Under the pieces are notes generated by a model, which worked only from the letters and a program-made list of their open reading frames with translations, was not told the DNA's origin and searched no databases. Shown here piece by piece: positions 11,878-22,368 of a stretch of DNA of 64,000 nt. The translations under genes were made by a program, and so were the position numbers. The stretch is taken from assembly GCA_936432065.2 (NCBI GenBank), contig OW386289.2, positions 12,819,077 to 12,883,076 of the forward strand, given 5' to 3'. This DNA is from Rutpela maculata (taxonomy: Eukaryota > Arthropoda > Insecta > Coleoptera > Cerambycidae). Every line of letters begins with the position of its first letter. Positions within the stretch are counted from its first letter, which is position 1.

Positions 11878-13453
11878 ATGCCACGAGATTGTGTAAATAC
11901 ATCTCACATCAACTTTTGTTATATTTGTGGTGAAGTGACTTTTGCGCATCAAAAACGTAATTTTACTCCCAAAATTAAGAAGGCGTGCCAGTTGTATTTT
12001 GGTTGTACAATTGGAGATGAACACAAGAAATGGGCACCTCATATATGTTGCAACAATTGTGCGAACAATCTTTGCAGTTGGCTAAGTGGACGTTCAATGG
12101 CTTTTGCTGTGCCCATGATCTGGCGAGAATATACAGATTACGTTACCGATTTTTATTTTTGCGTGATACCTCCTATTAGACATGGTATTTGGTAATACAA
12201 TACCCCAATTTACCATCTGCCATTCGCCCGGTTCTCCATAGTGATGAACTACCTATTCCTAATCCACCTCAAGAATACAGCCTTGATTCTGACGAAGAAT
12301 CGGATGATAATGTAGATGACGACTTAGTCCAGCCATCAACATCACAAGATCCCGATTTATCTGCCGAAGTGTCCGGAGCTTTTGGCATCTCGATTACAAC
12401 AATGGAATTTACTACAAGAAAATGTTAAAGTTTCCATGTATCGAAGTCGTCAAAATGGAAAATGACTTGGGTGCCTGCAAGGACATTGACGGTTTAATGA
12501 GTGCTTTACACATTCCCCATGATCCTAGTGACTGGAGACTTTTTATTGGCGCCTCGAAACTTAGTCTAAAAGCTGTGTTACTCCACAATGGAAATAAATT
12601 GCCATCAATTCCAATCGCCCATGTTGCCCACATGAAGGAAAATTACAGTAGCATGAATGTATTGCTACAAACTATAGAATATAACAAGTATAAGTGGCAG
12701 ATTTGTGCAGACTTAAAAGTGATAGCTATCTTACTTGGTATGCAGCAAGGGTATACCAAATATTGCTGTTTTCTTTGCGAGTGGGACAGTCGAGCGCGAT
12801 TAGAACATTACAAAAGAAAAATTTGGCCGCCAAGACTGGGTTTTGAACCAGGAGAAAAAAATGTTGCTAAGATTCCATTAATTGCTTCACAAAAGGTAAT
12901 GCTGCCACCACTCCACATAAAACTGGGGCTTATGAAAACTTGGTAAAAGCTATGGACAAAGAAGGACGTGCTTTCAGTTATTTAAAACGAAAATTTCCCA
13001 TACTTAGTAATGCGAAAATTAAAGAGAGAATTTTTGTGGGTCCTCAAATCGAGAACCTTTTTAAAGATGCTGAATTTGACAACATTCTAGAAGGTAATGA
13101 AAAAGCTACTTGGATTCCTTTAAAATGGTAGCAACATACTTTCTCGGTAACAAAAGAGCAGAAAACTATAGAGACCTTGTTGGGAATCTTGTTTCTTGCT
13201 ACCAGAAATTAGGATGCAATATGTCATTAAAAGTCCACTTTCTACATTCACACCTAGATTACTTCCCAGAAAACTATGGTGCAGTAAGTGATGAGTATGG
13301 AGAGAGATTCCAGCAGGATATTCAAAATGTGGAAAAAAGATATCAGGGCAAACGGACTTTGCGATATTGGCAGACTACTGTTGGACATGTATAAGAGATG
13401 CTCCAGAAGTAACTTATAAGAGACGGGCTAAGAAGCGCAAGAAGAATAATTAA
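11878..13453 (+). pseudogene. Unnamed repeat-associated protein (Cys-rich N-terminus, RNase H-like pattern), broken
   Basis: This is an intronless gene relic read in at least five pieces. Piece 1, 11878-12195, starts with ATG and has paired cysteines (CYICGE, then CCNNCANN). Piece 2, 12189-12428, has an acidic Asp/Ser/Glu-rich linker. Piece 3, 12422-12946, contains DWRLFIGASKLSLKAVLLH, ICADLKVIAILLG and CCFLCEWDSRAR. Piece 4 is 12940-13131. Piece 5, 13110-13394, contains HFLHSHLDYFPENYG and YGERFQQDI, followed by a basic tail to the stop at 13453. I know this type of protein as a dispersed, unnamed family in many invertebrate genomes, usually annotated as uncharacterised. The spacing of acidic residues suggests an RNase H-like nuclease or transposase fold, but that is inference. 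Direct repeats flank it. Two other relics are in the window. Confidence 0.8.
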
Positions 13454-13743
13454 TTTTCTGCTTAAAGAGCTTATATTCTAATTAAATATATAGTATATAA
13501 CATGTATTTGAAATATATATCAAAATGGCAAGTATTTTTTCGAAAGATGTAATTAATTGCTTTTTTTATTAAAATTATACCATAATATGTGAGTTAGGTC
13601 AGTTATTACAATTTTTAGAGCCAACAAATTTTTTTTATGACTATGTTAGACGTAGCTGGGACCGAAACAATGCAAATAAGTGGTTTTGATTAACGATTCA
13701 AAATAAAAGTTAAAATCTGTGGGTGTGTGTTATGTTTAAGTGA

Positions 13744-13902
13744 TATCAATTTATTTTCAAATATTTTCCAATTGTTTAAAGAATCAATTATTATTTGTTT
13801 TCAACTTTTTTCACATTATGCTAGAAAAGTCAGCTTTCTTTGTAATAGACCCACAATATTTTATGTTTTAGATGTCTTACCTATATTATCTAATAAACCT
13901 TT
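13744..13902 (+). repeat. Right member of the direct repeat flanking the gene relic
   Basis: See 11168-11313. It contains an extra GTAATAGACCCACAATATT-like insertion absent from the left member. It follows the stop of the pseudogene by about 290 bp of AT-rich DNA with no gene (13454-13743). Confidence 0.7.
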
Positions 13903-14055
13903 ATTATTAAAGTTCTATGAATAATTATTTCTACATAGGGGAGTGTAAATATAATTTATTTGTATCTTGTACTTGATATTGTTATGTTGTTAGTAACTTA
14001 TATAAGTACTAAATAAGGAGATTATTTTTATTATTATCATTTGGCTCTAAAACAG

Positions 14056-14139
14056 TCTATTACTGAATTATCGAAATCGTTTGCACTGGCTCAAGACTCA
14101 CTTCCCATTTTCAATAACTTTCAACTTGCACAACCGCAG
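14056..14139 (+). CDS. Possible small host exon (28 codons), weak
   Basis: Open frame between acceptor-like AAACAG and donor CAACCGCAG|GTAACA, exact multiple of three, peptide beginning SITELSKSFALAQDS. Nothing identifies the protein and the acceptor lacks a strong pyrimidine tract. May be chance. Confidence 0.2.
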
Positions 14140-14750
14140 GTAACATTATTAAAATTCCAGGTAAACACAACACTGGTATTTCTTTACAATTATACACACA
14201 TGATAGCAAAGGGGACGGTATCAGCGCTAAAATATCCCAGAATAAGTTATTTATATTTGTACTTCACTTTATACATGTCATATAGGCAGATGTATTGATT
14301 TCTAGGCAGATGTGCATCAATCTTTAGGTGCAAAGTAAACTCGAGGAGAACACTAAGGTTCTTTGAAGAAAATCGATTCTAGCAATACTCCATCACAGGT
14401 GTGTATGACATGTTATATTTATCTCTAGAATGACAAGACTTATCTACCAAATTTTTACACTGGAAATAGAATTATTAAGGTCAAATGCTTGTAGGTGTAA
14501 TTCGATATTTTTTTATGAAACAAAAATTAATCGGTTTCCTTAAAAAAGCTAAATTCTTTTTGTACAATAACTAAAGGTTTTAATACTGAAAAATTGTCAA
14601 TGATTTAGATTTCGTTTTCTGTTTTTTTGTTGTTTTTCTTTTGATAATTTAATAGTAAATGCATTAAAGAAACGTTCCTGTATTATGCTGGGGCTTGCTA
14701 TAGGGGATGCAGGCGACCTCTGTTCAGGGAGTGGCAGCAAAAAAAAAGAA
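14140..14750. other. Non-coding stretch, nothing recognised
   Basis: AT-rich, with a short direct repeat of AGGCAGATGT (about 14284 and 14303). No gene found. Confidence 0.4.
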
Positions 14751-15083
14751 ATCGGCACGGTGGCGTAGAGCTTAAGGTGTTAGGCTTGCGACCACGGGGT
14801 CCCGGGTTCGAATCCTGGCTAAGGTATGGATGTGTAGTGGCGTTTTTCTCGTGTTGTCGAGATGGTAGCAGAGGGCTAGACTGCGGTTGTGTGAGAGACA
14901 ACACGGTCTAGTCACTCTCCTCTCCTGAGTTCGAGTCTCAGCTGCGGCAGATGACAATGTCGCATGGAATGGGTGTTGTGATGCTGTCTATGTGTGTCCG
15001 TCCGTCCTGGTTGAGTGGCAGAATAGCCTATGGCTAAACTCCGCCAGGACATTAATATAAACAAGGCGATTAAAAAAAAAAAA
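14751..15083 (+). mobile_element. SINE with two tRNA-like units and A tail
   Basis: Unit 1 has A box TGGCGTAGAGC (14761-14771) and B box GGGTTCGAATCC (14804-14815). Unit 2 has A box TGGTAGCAGAGG (14863-14874), a long variable-arm-like hairpin, and B box GAGTTCGAGTCTC (14927-14939). A body with TCCGTCCGTCCTGG and CTCCGCCAGGAC follows, and an A run ends it (15072-15083). The sequence AAAGAAATC before and AAAGAGAATC after may be the target duplication but is too A-rich to be sure. SINEs are copied by Pol III and moved by LINE proteins. Confidence 0.8.
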
Positions 15084-15113
15084 GAGAATCAAACGTGAGG
15101 AGGTGAGAATTTT

Positions 15114-15744
15114 GTTTATGGCTTCAGGGAGAAATCTTAAATGATCGTAGATTTTTGAAAAAAATTATATGGACTGATGAAGCAACTTTCACCACTAACG
15201 GCACCGTGTCTGCTCAAAATAGTATATATTGGTCATTTGACAATCCTCAGTGGGTAATTAAATGCAAAAGAGTGTATTCTGAAAAAGTGGACGTGTTTTG
15301 TGGGATTATTGGTGATAATTTGATCGGTCCATTTTTTTTATGGAAAATTTGACAGCAGCTAGACTCTTGCAATTCTTTAGGATCACTTTTACAGAGACGC
15401 TAGAAGAGCTTATTCCCCTCAATTTATACTTCAACATGTTTCTTCAATTAGATGGAGCTTCAATTCATAACACCCTTATTGTACGGGAGTGGATTAACGA
15501 TCATTTTTACACACTCATTGAGTGTGCTCCCAGGTCTCCGCACATCATTTAGTTTTGTTTTGGAACACTTGAAGAAAAAGTTTACAAGACAATACCAACA
15601 AACAGGGAAGAGTTGTGCCAGAGAATAAGAGAGGCCTGTGAAGAGGTGACTCTACAACAACTGAGAAACGTAAGACTGAATTTAAGGAGACGGATTGAAA
15701 AATGTATTTTTTCTGAGGGTGACTTAGTCGAAAAAGACAAATAA
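15114..15744 (+). pseudogene. Tc1/mariner transposase relic, C-terminal two thirds
   Basis: The transposase cuts at TA targets using a DDE/D triad. The first catalytic Asp region is IIWTDEATFTTNG (about 15161), followed by VDVFCGIIGDNLIGPFF and, after a frameshift near 15340, FLQLDGASIHN with the second Asp. The third motif survives as CAPRSPHII, where Asp is replaced, followed by a stop and then the family-typical tail (FGTLEEKVYKTIPTNREEL...LRRRIEKC) to 15744. Two frame breaks and the altered third motif make it dead. The N-terminal HTH part is absent, and the SINE lies just upstream. Confidence 0.85.
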
Positions 15745-16112
15745 AATATAATTTAAGTTGAATGTTATAGTATTAAACTGATTTTTCAATTTTCAGTTTT
15801 TATTATTTTTTATTTGCATGGAAATTTAAATTTTCTCAGATTTTGATGAAACTTGGGATTTGGAGGTTTCAAACGATTCTGAATAATTTTTTCTTACAAA
15901 ATTTTTCGATGAAAAAATGCCTAATATGACTTCTTCACTCTCGGTATTACATATCGAATCATGGTAGGCCTTGGAAATTCACCAGGAAGTTGTTACTGCT
16001 GAAAATAAGTGACACCCAGTCAACCTACCATTTGCCAAAAAAATCGTCTATATTCTCGCCAACGTGGCAAAATTAGTGGGGCGCTGCGATCTTATTGGGC
16101 ATACTCTGTATA
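15745..16112. other. Downstream non-coding part of the mariner relic
   Basis: AT-rich, includes GTGACACCCAGT (16011) that could be a degraded mariner end. The segment stops at the TA bordering the next element. Confidence 0.4.
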
Positions 16113-18807
16113 CAGGGTGTCTCACCGGGAACTGAATCGATCGATATAGAGAAAAGTACGCATCAGATATTTTTGAAAATTTTAGGAGTTACTAAAGTCA
16201 GTGTGGCCAATCCAACTAAAATAATTACAAGCAGCTGGCACTTCCGCTTATACCGGAAGTCGATACCAACTTGCTTATTTTAAATAGAACACCCTATATA
16301 TTTCAGGGTTTTCGAAAAGAGCGTAAAATTCTGAGTCAAAAACATGTAGGATACCCTATGCCTAAATCCATCCGTTTCAGAGACACTTGACATTTTATAT
16401 AAAATTTGACAGGTGCAACGGTTTGCAAGAACCGTTATAACTTTCTTCGTGTAAAAGATCCTCATTTGCTTCTTGGCACATAAAAAGAACACAAGGAGAA
16501 CTACGTTCTACAACTGAAATAAATTCAATAATATCATACCAAGTCAACTTCAAACCGCGAAAACTTGTTTAGGTCAAATGGAACACCCTGTATTTTTTTA
16601 CATCAAGTTGTGTAAAATTGAATTCCCTTTTTTCTGATATTAGCATTGTGGGGTTAAAGTTTTCAACTTTTTGAAATATTTGCGATTTTATTAGAAATTC
16701 ATGAATTGTTGTAATCATTTCATCAAAATAGCCATGATTAGAAACAATCAGTCATTATCTTATATCAAAAATTGCCAGCACGTTTAAATTACACCCACGA
16801 AGACTTTTTAAATTTGTTTATTATTTATGGAGAATGTGATAAGGTAATATCAAGAACTTGCAGCACATTTGCTAATCGATATCCAGAAAAACGGAAAATT
16901 ACACTAACACTGTAACATGCGTATTAATCGAATTGAAGATACAGCATGAACTAAAATAGCAGAGATAAGATCAATTTAAAACATGATTCCATTTTAATTT
17001 AATAATTGCTCAAAATTCCGCCCTCGAACCTCGACACATTTTTCGCACCTTCGGATTAGTTCCTCATGGGTAGCTCTTCTAATTGAATACTGTGATATGT
17101 TTTGAAATGCATTTCTTACTCTCTGCATACAATCTTCAATGGTTGTTAATGGGCTCTCATAAACTTTATTTTTAAGAGTTCCCCAAATAAAATAATCCAG
17201 AACTGATAAGTCGGGCGAGCGAGGAGGCCATAAGAAAGGTCCATTATTGGCAATCCATTGATCATAAAAAGTTTCTTGTAAATAATTATTAATTAAATAT
17301 GCGTTATGTGGGGGGGCACCGTCGTGCTGATAAAAAATGTTTCTATGTTCGGCGAGAGGTAAATTTTCTAAATAGTCATTATTCAAATTTTGTAAGATAT
17401 TCAGATATCTTTCACCTAAAAAAAAAATACAAAAATTTACCTATACATATTAGTAGAAGAGTAAATTTAATTTACCGTTTAAATTTTCCTGATAAAATTG
17501 TAATGGCACCACTCTATCGTTTCTCATGGCACATTAAACATTGAACTGCCAAATTTCCTGAAAGTTTCGCTCTCTGAACATATGAGGATTTGAGTCTCTC
17601 CAATAATGCGAATTGTGTCTATTAAAAAGTCCATTTTTAGTAAATTTTGCTTCATCTGTCCATATAATATTTCCCAAATAAGAATCGTCACCCTCAGACC
17701 TTATTAGAATAAACTCACAAAAATTCTTCTTAGGAAATCTGTTTCTTTTAATCCTTGAACCATATGGAATGAAAACGGATGAAACTTATGTTTTAATAAG
17801 ATTCTGTGTGGATTGAATCCTTGCATAGTCCCGATTCCAGAGCAGCTTGTCTTAATGACATCCTTGGAAATGCATGAAAACATCCCAGAATGACTATTTC
17901 AATGTTTTCGTCATCAACAATAGGCTTTCTTCTTTGCATTTTTGCCTTGACAGAGCCATAATTTTTAAAATTTTCCGGTATGCGTTTTACAGTGTTTGGT
18001 GACGGTTTCCGTTTTTCTGGATATCGATTAGCAAATGTGCTGCAAGTTCTTGATATTACCTTATCACATTCTCCATAAATAATAAACAAATTTAAAAAGT
18101 CTTCGTGGGTGTAATTTAAACGTGCTGGCATTTTTTGACATAAGATAATGACTGATTGTTTCTAATCATGGCTATTTTGATGAAATGATTACAACAATTC
18201 ATGAATTTCTAATAAAATCGCAAATATTTCAAAAAGTTGAAAACTTTAACCCTACAATGCTAATATCAGAAAAAAGGGAATTCAATTTTACACAACTTGA
18301 CGTAAAAAAATACAGGGTGTTCCATTTGACCTAAACAAGTTTTCGCGGTTTGAAGTTGACAAAATGTAACGCGAAAAACGGAACACTTGGTATGATATTA
18401 TTGAATTTATTTCAGTTGTAGAACGTAGTTCTCCTTGTGTTCTTTTTATGTGCCAAGAAGCAAATGAGGATCTTTTATACGAAGAAAGTTATAACGGTTC
18501 TTGCAAACTGTCAAATTTTCTATAAAATGTCAAATATCTCTGAAACGGATGGATTTAGGCACAGGGTATCCTACATGTTTTTGACTCAGAATTTTACGCT
18601 CTTTTCGAAAACCCTGAAATATATAGGGTGTTCCATTTAAAATAAGCAAGTTGGTATCGACTTCCGGTATAAGCGGAAGTGCCAGCTGCTTGTAATTATT
18701 TTAGTTGGATTGGCCACGCTGACTTTAGTAACTCCCAAAATTTTCAAACATTTCTGATGCGTACTTTTCTCTATATCGATCGATTCAGTTCCCGGTGAGA
18801 CACCCTG
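16113..18807. mobile_element. Mariner derivative with ~800-bp inverted arms
   Basis: Begins CAGGGTGTCTCACCGGG after TA (16111-16112) and ends CCCGGTGAGACACCCTG before TA (18808-18809). The left arm 16113-16916 and right arm 17990-18807 are reverse complements over about 800 bp with few differences. Only the central part is single copy and carries the rest of a minus-strand transposase. The left arm holds an inverted duplicate of the transposase start (16777-16897, plus strand). Internal end-like sequences (GAACACCCTATAT at 16289, GGAACACCCTGTAT at 16579) suggest the arms were built from serial insertions. Confidence 0.9.
16994..18131 (-). pseudogene. Mariner-type transposase, decayed, with a candidate 60-bp intron
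   Basis: Starts at ATG 18131 (PARLNYTHEDFLNLF, a family-typical N-terminus before an HTH) and ends at 16994. The first Asp motif is NIIWTDEAKFTKNGLF (about 17640-17670), the second is YQHDGAPPHN, and the third is PPRSPDLSVLDYFIWG, with 36 residues between the last two Asp by my count. Frameshift near 17800 and a TAA where VNVW normally has Trp (about 17537) inactivate it. Between LNG and ERYLNIL lies a 60-bp block (17416-17475) starting GTAAAT and ending in a T tract plus AG. Its removal restores the frame exactly. The N-terminal 140 bp also exists inverted in the left arm. Confidence 0.85.
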
Positions 18808-18813
18808 TATATA

Positions 18814-18995
18814 CCGGGTGTCAACGGAATCATTAGACCAGCCATAGATTCCAGAGTTTTCAAGATATAATTCTTAAATTTAGCAGAGGTAATATATACC
18901 AAAAACGGCAATTTCTTCACAATTTGACACTTTTCCATCACTTCCGGCTTCCCCGGAAATGACACCAACTTTGAAATTTTAAATGGAACACCCTG
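18814..18995. mobile_element. Short mariner-end MITE
   Basis: CCGGGTGTCAACGG after TA and GGAACACCCTG before TA (18996-18997). It is 182 bp, non-coding, and almost touches the preceding element, so it may be a partial derivative of it. Confidence 0.6.
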
Positions 18996-19090
18996 TATAT
19001 TTTTCATTTTTTGATTACGGAGACGATTCTAAGTACGACTGGGTAGTTTTAAAAATTTTTTGAGACTACTTGATTTTTTTCAGGGCTATT

Positions 19091-19823
19091 TTACTTCCAC
19101 GTCCAGTGGAAGTATAGTAACAACAAAAAAAATTTAAAACATTTTTATTGCCCAAATAGACTTAAAATGTCATGAAACGTCGAGATTTTAAGTTTGAGCG
19201 AAAAAAAATTTCTGTCTGTCTGTCGGTCTGTCTGTCGGTCTGTCTGTCTGTAACTTTTTTTTGTGCGCACGTTTACTCTGGAACCGTTTGAGATATTGAC
19301 TTGAAATTTGGTACACATATGTACTTTAAAGAGATCTAGAACTAGATTATATTTTCATCTTATTCCGTTGAAGGGTTGGGGGGTAAATTGGGGTAAATTT
19401 GGGGTAAATGGGTAAGTCAAGCAGGTAAGAGTCCATGAAATTGATATTTAGTATATACAAGAGAAGCTGAGGTCTCAAAAAAATTTTTGGCATTAGCCAC
19501 CCCCATTACCACCCCCACCTCCTCATTAAAGGGGATGAAAAAAAAATGTGATTTAGTGCATGTACAGGAACCAGAAACCTCAAAATATTTTTTTACTTCA
19601 TCCACCCCCCACTACCACTCCCCACTACCACCCCCCTATCACCACCCCCACCCCACTACCGATGTGGGGTATCGTTTTATGGGTTTTTGGGGTAGAGGAT
19701 TTCAAATATTATATTATTAAAGTTCCATAAACAATTATTTTCACATACAAAGTTTTTTCGTTGTGAGTGACTTGGATAGAGAATCTGGATGTGGAAGTAG
19801 TGATTCCTTGGGCAGCGGTTTTT
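19091..19823 (+). repeat. Dispersed element family S, copy 1 (TACTTCCAC ends)
   Basis: Begins TTACTTCCACGTCCAGTGG (19091) and ends at TTGGGCAGCGGTTTTT. Internal landmarks are AACGTCGAGATTTTAAG, a CTGTCTGT/CGGT microsatellite (19210-19250), TGAGATATTGACTTGAAATT, a GGGGTAAATTGGGG block and a C-rich CACCCCCA block near 19500-19660. Other copies: 27435-29498 (minus, interrupted), 30262-30633 (plus, truncated) and 49496-50125 (minus). No gene is present. Confidence 0.85.
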
Positions 19824-19829
19824 ATTTTT

Positions 19830-20037
19830 GCATCTAGAGTGCAGTGAACGTACTCAAGTCAATCAAATGAACCAAAACAATAGGAGAAAAATGTAAACGT
19901 GAAATCTTTTTCGAATTGGTTTAGTAGCTACGACAAACCAAAATTTCCGAAATCAATAATTTGTAATTATGTCAACTTTTTCAAATGGCAACATCTTTTA
20001 GACACTCAGTAGAGTGCGTTCACCGCACTCTAGATGC
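19830..20037. mobile_element. 208-bp MITE with GCATCTAGAGTGC ends
   Basis: GCATCTAGAGTGCAGTGAACG at the left is matched by CGTTCACCGCACTCTAGATGC at the right, about 20 bp of TIR with one difference. No clear target duplication. Superfamily unknown. Confidence 0.7.
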
Positions 20038-20286
20038 TAATTTTCACGACAAATCCATTGATACCTTTAAACCGAAAATCGGTTTCATGTTAACCCAAAA
20101 TACAAAAGTTCTTTGGAGGATAATAATTAAAATATCGAGAAAATACGCTTATTAAGTATGCCGTGGAAATTGAATAAAACTAGATTCAAAACATTCATGG
20201 ATGTAAGTATAAGTTATATTAGATTAAATTAATTTATAAAATAATTCAGTTGCTCAAATGGCCCATCACTGGCCTTAACCTCTTTA
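20038..20286. other. Non-coding, nothing recognised
   Basis: AT-rich spacer between two MITEs. Confidence 0.4.
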
Positions 20287-20665
20287 GAGTACTATTACTA
20301 TGAGAAGATGACAGCAAAAAATATGTGCAGAAACGAGTTTGTTCACTCCATCATTCTAAGCCAATGAGAACGAATTAAGTAACATGTAATAACGACACCA
20401 GTGGTGGCGGTGACCTGCAGTAGAGCGGCAGCGGCGGTAATAATTAGGCAAAGTTTAGTACAAATTACTATTTTTACACTTCTTCTGAACAAAGGTTCCT
20501 CGTAAACAGTTGGCAAGTTTTAATCTACTCCATTACACAGCTTCTTGACCGCGGAACTTTTATTGCAATTACACATCCGTATACCCCAGATGACGCTATG
20601 CCACTGGTAAAAATATTCGCGCATGTTAGCTCTGCCCCTGTCATCTTCTCATAATAATACTACTC
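20287..20665. mobile_element. 379-bp MITE with 28-bp TIRs
   Basis: GAGTACTATTACTATGAGAA (left) mirrors TTCTCATAATAATACTACTC (right), and both continue into AGATGACAG / CTGTCATCT. The interior contains a trinucleotide-like GGTGGCGG / GGCAGCGGCGG patch (20400-20440). Non-coding. Confidence 0.75.
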
Positions 20666-21312
20666 TACATTCCCCTATCCTCAAGAGCATCCTTTAAAGT
20701 TATTTTGGTGTATATTTTCATCCTCCAAGACGCGTAAGCTATAATTGATTGTAAACGTCGGTTTTATATATACAAGCAAACGCTGCGTAACCATAGAAAT
20801 GATTTATGATTGCCGCAGGTTATCAAGAAGTAATGTGTGATGGCAGTAATCGCGGCAGCCTGGGGAAACCTCTTGTTTTTGGTGGCAGATGTTTAGAACT
20901 TGGAAGTATCTAAGGCGGTGTAATATTAACACGTGTGCACACGCGTTCTTCGCACACACACGTGGCTAGATAGGAAGGGGGTGGATCTAGACAGCCTTCT
21001 TAAAGTATTGTTTAATATGTCCATATGTACTCGTTATTAATGTTTGTCAGCGACCGCTGCAAATGCCATGCAACGAATGAAGGGTGTAACTCTTGAGAGG
21101 AAATGGACATGGCATTTGAACAATTTCCAGCAGATGATTTCACTGCATTTGCATATATTATTTTTGCTTGGACAGAAATACTCGTCCCATTAATGATAAG
21201 GTGTGTGTAACTCTTCCCTCTTTCACTGTTTGTACATCCAGTAGACAGTAATCCTTTACAAAATGAACAAATACTCGTATGATAATATAAACATCTTTAT
21301 TTGAAGTACAAT
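20666..21312. other. Non-repetitive, GC-richer stretch
   Basis: Higher GC than the neighbours, with CACGTGTGCACACGCG-like alternating purine-pyrimidine near 20930-20970. No exon recognised. It could be host regulatory or intronic DNA. Confidence 0.35.
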
Positions 21313-21451
21313 AATAGTATATTATATTACTAGGAGTAGAACGCACTCTTTTTTTGTGTTAAGCCTAGGATTTGCGGCTGAGGCGAGGCCGAAGCCGCAA
21401 ACTGGGCGAAACACAAAAAAAGGCGTTCTACTCCGTGTAATATATACTATT
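21313..21451. repeat. Hairpin element family H, copy 1
   Basis: Long imperfect hairpin: outer AATAGTATATTATATTAC pairs with GTAATATATACTATT. The middle stem is GAGTAGAACGC / GCGTTCTACTC and a T8/A8 stem. The GC-rich apex contains TTGCGGCTGAGGCGAGGCC and GAAGCCGCAAA. Outer edges are shared with 32224-32369 and 61851-61962 while cores differ. Confidence 0.75.
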
Positions 21452-21779
21452 TTTTCTTCAAGCGTATTAAAATGCAAAAATTCATTTATTTATCATAAAT
21501 GTACAAATATTCAAACTACAGTCTTACATGTTGACACAATATGACAAGTGGCTAGTGGATAGCGCGCCACCGATGGCTTTCGGTATTAACATTATGTTAC
21601 TAGTAAAACAATATCCACTGCGGTGGCGCTTTCGGAACTAACATTATGTTACTAGTAAAACAATGTCCACTACGGTGGCGTTCGGTACTAACATTTTGTT
21701 ACTAGTAAAACAATGTCCTACTTCTATTTCTGTTTTTGGTGACATAATTTAAACATTTTAATACGCTTGAAGAAAAAAA
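21451..21779. repeat. Inverted-repeat element with internal 52-bp tandem repeat
   Basis: TTTTTTCTTCAAGCGTATT at the left is mirrored by AATACGCTTGAAGAAAAAAA at the right. Inside, a 52-bp unit (ACATTATGTTACTAGTAAAA core) is repeated about three times at 21565-21719. Confidence 0.7.
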
Positions 21780-22368
21780 TTATTACCACCAATCGGCGAA
21801 GTTTAAACAGAAGGATTATTCATATGTTACATTATGTACTCTATGAGATATAATAATAACAGTAATATTTGTTTATTTACAATACACAGAAAACATACAA
21901 GGGTTACTAGAAACAGTTTTTTATTATTCTTATTTAATATTCTATATACATAACCTTTATTTATTTCCGAATATCTGCAGGATATAATTCCAAATGACAT
22001 TATATTACAACAACATATACATTACCTTATATTACATATAACAACGGATAAAACGTTGGATAATATAGATAATAAAAAGCAGAAATAAATTAAGACAAAA
22101 AAGCTTAAAGAAGCAAAGTACAAACACACTAAACTAGGTTATAATAGAGATACCATTTAAGAACTTCGTATATGAACAAAAATTGATATCTATTTTTGAA
22201 GGTAGATTGTTAATAACTGATGTGACTTTTGCAACAGGACAATGACTACTGCAATTCTAATGGAAATTATCAGCATGAAACAAATCATTATTTCTTGTAT
22301 TAAATCTAAGGACTCTGAGATTAAATAAATGCAAAATTTGTAGAGTCTATTTTATTATTTACTAGCTG
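21780..22368. other. Non-coding stretch, nothing recognised
   Basis: AT-rich without repeat partners or convincing frames. Confidence 0.4.

Noticed and set aside
11168..13902. LTR retrotransposon interpretation of the direct repeats
   Set aside because: No TG...CA ends, primer-binding site, gag, protease or RT between them; the enclosed protein is not a retroelement protein.
14698..14957. Minus-strand open frames with Arg/Thr-rich peptides
   Set aside because: They lie on the antisense strand of the SINE.
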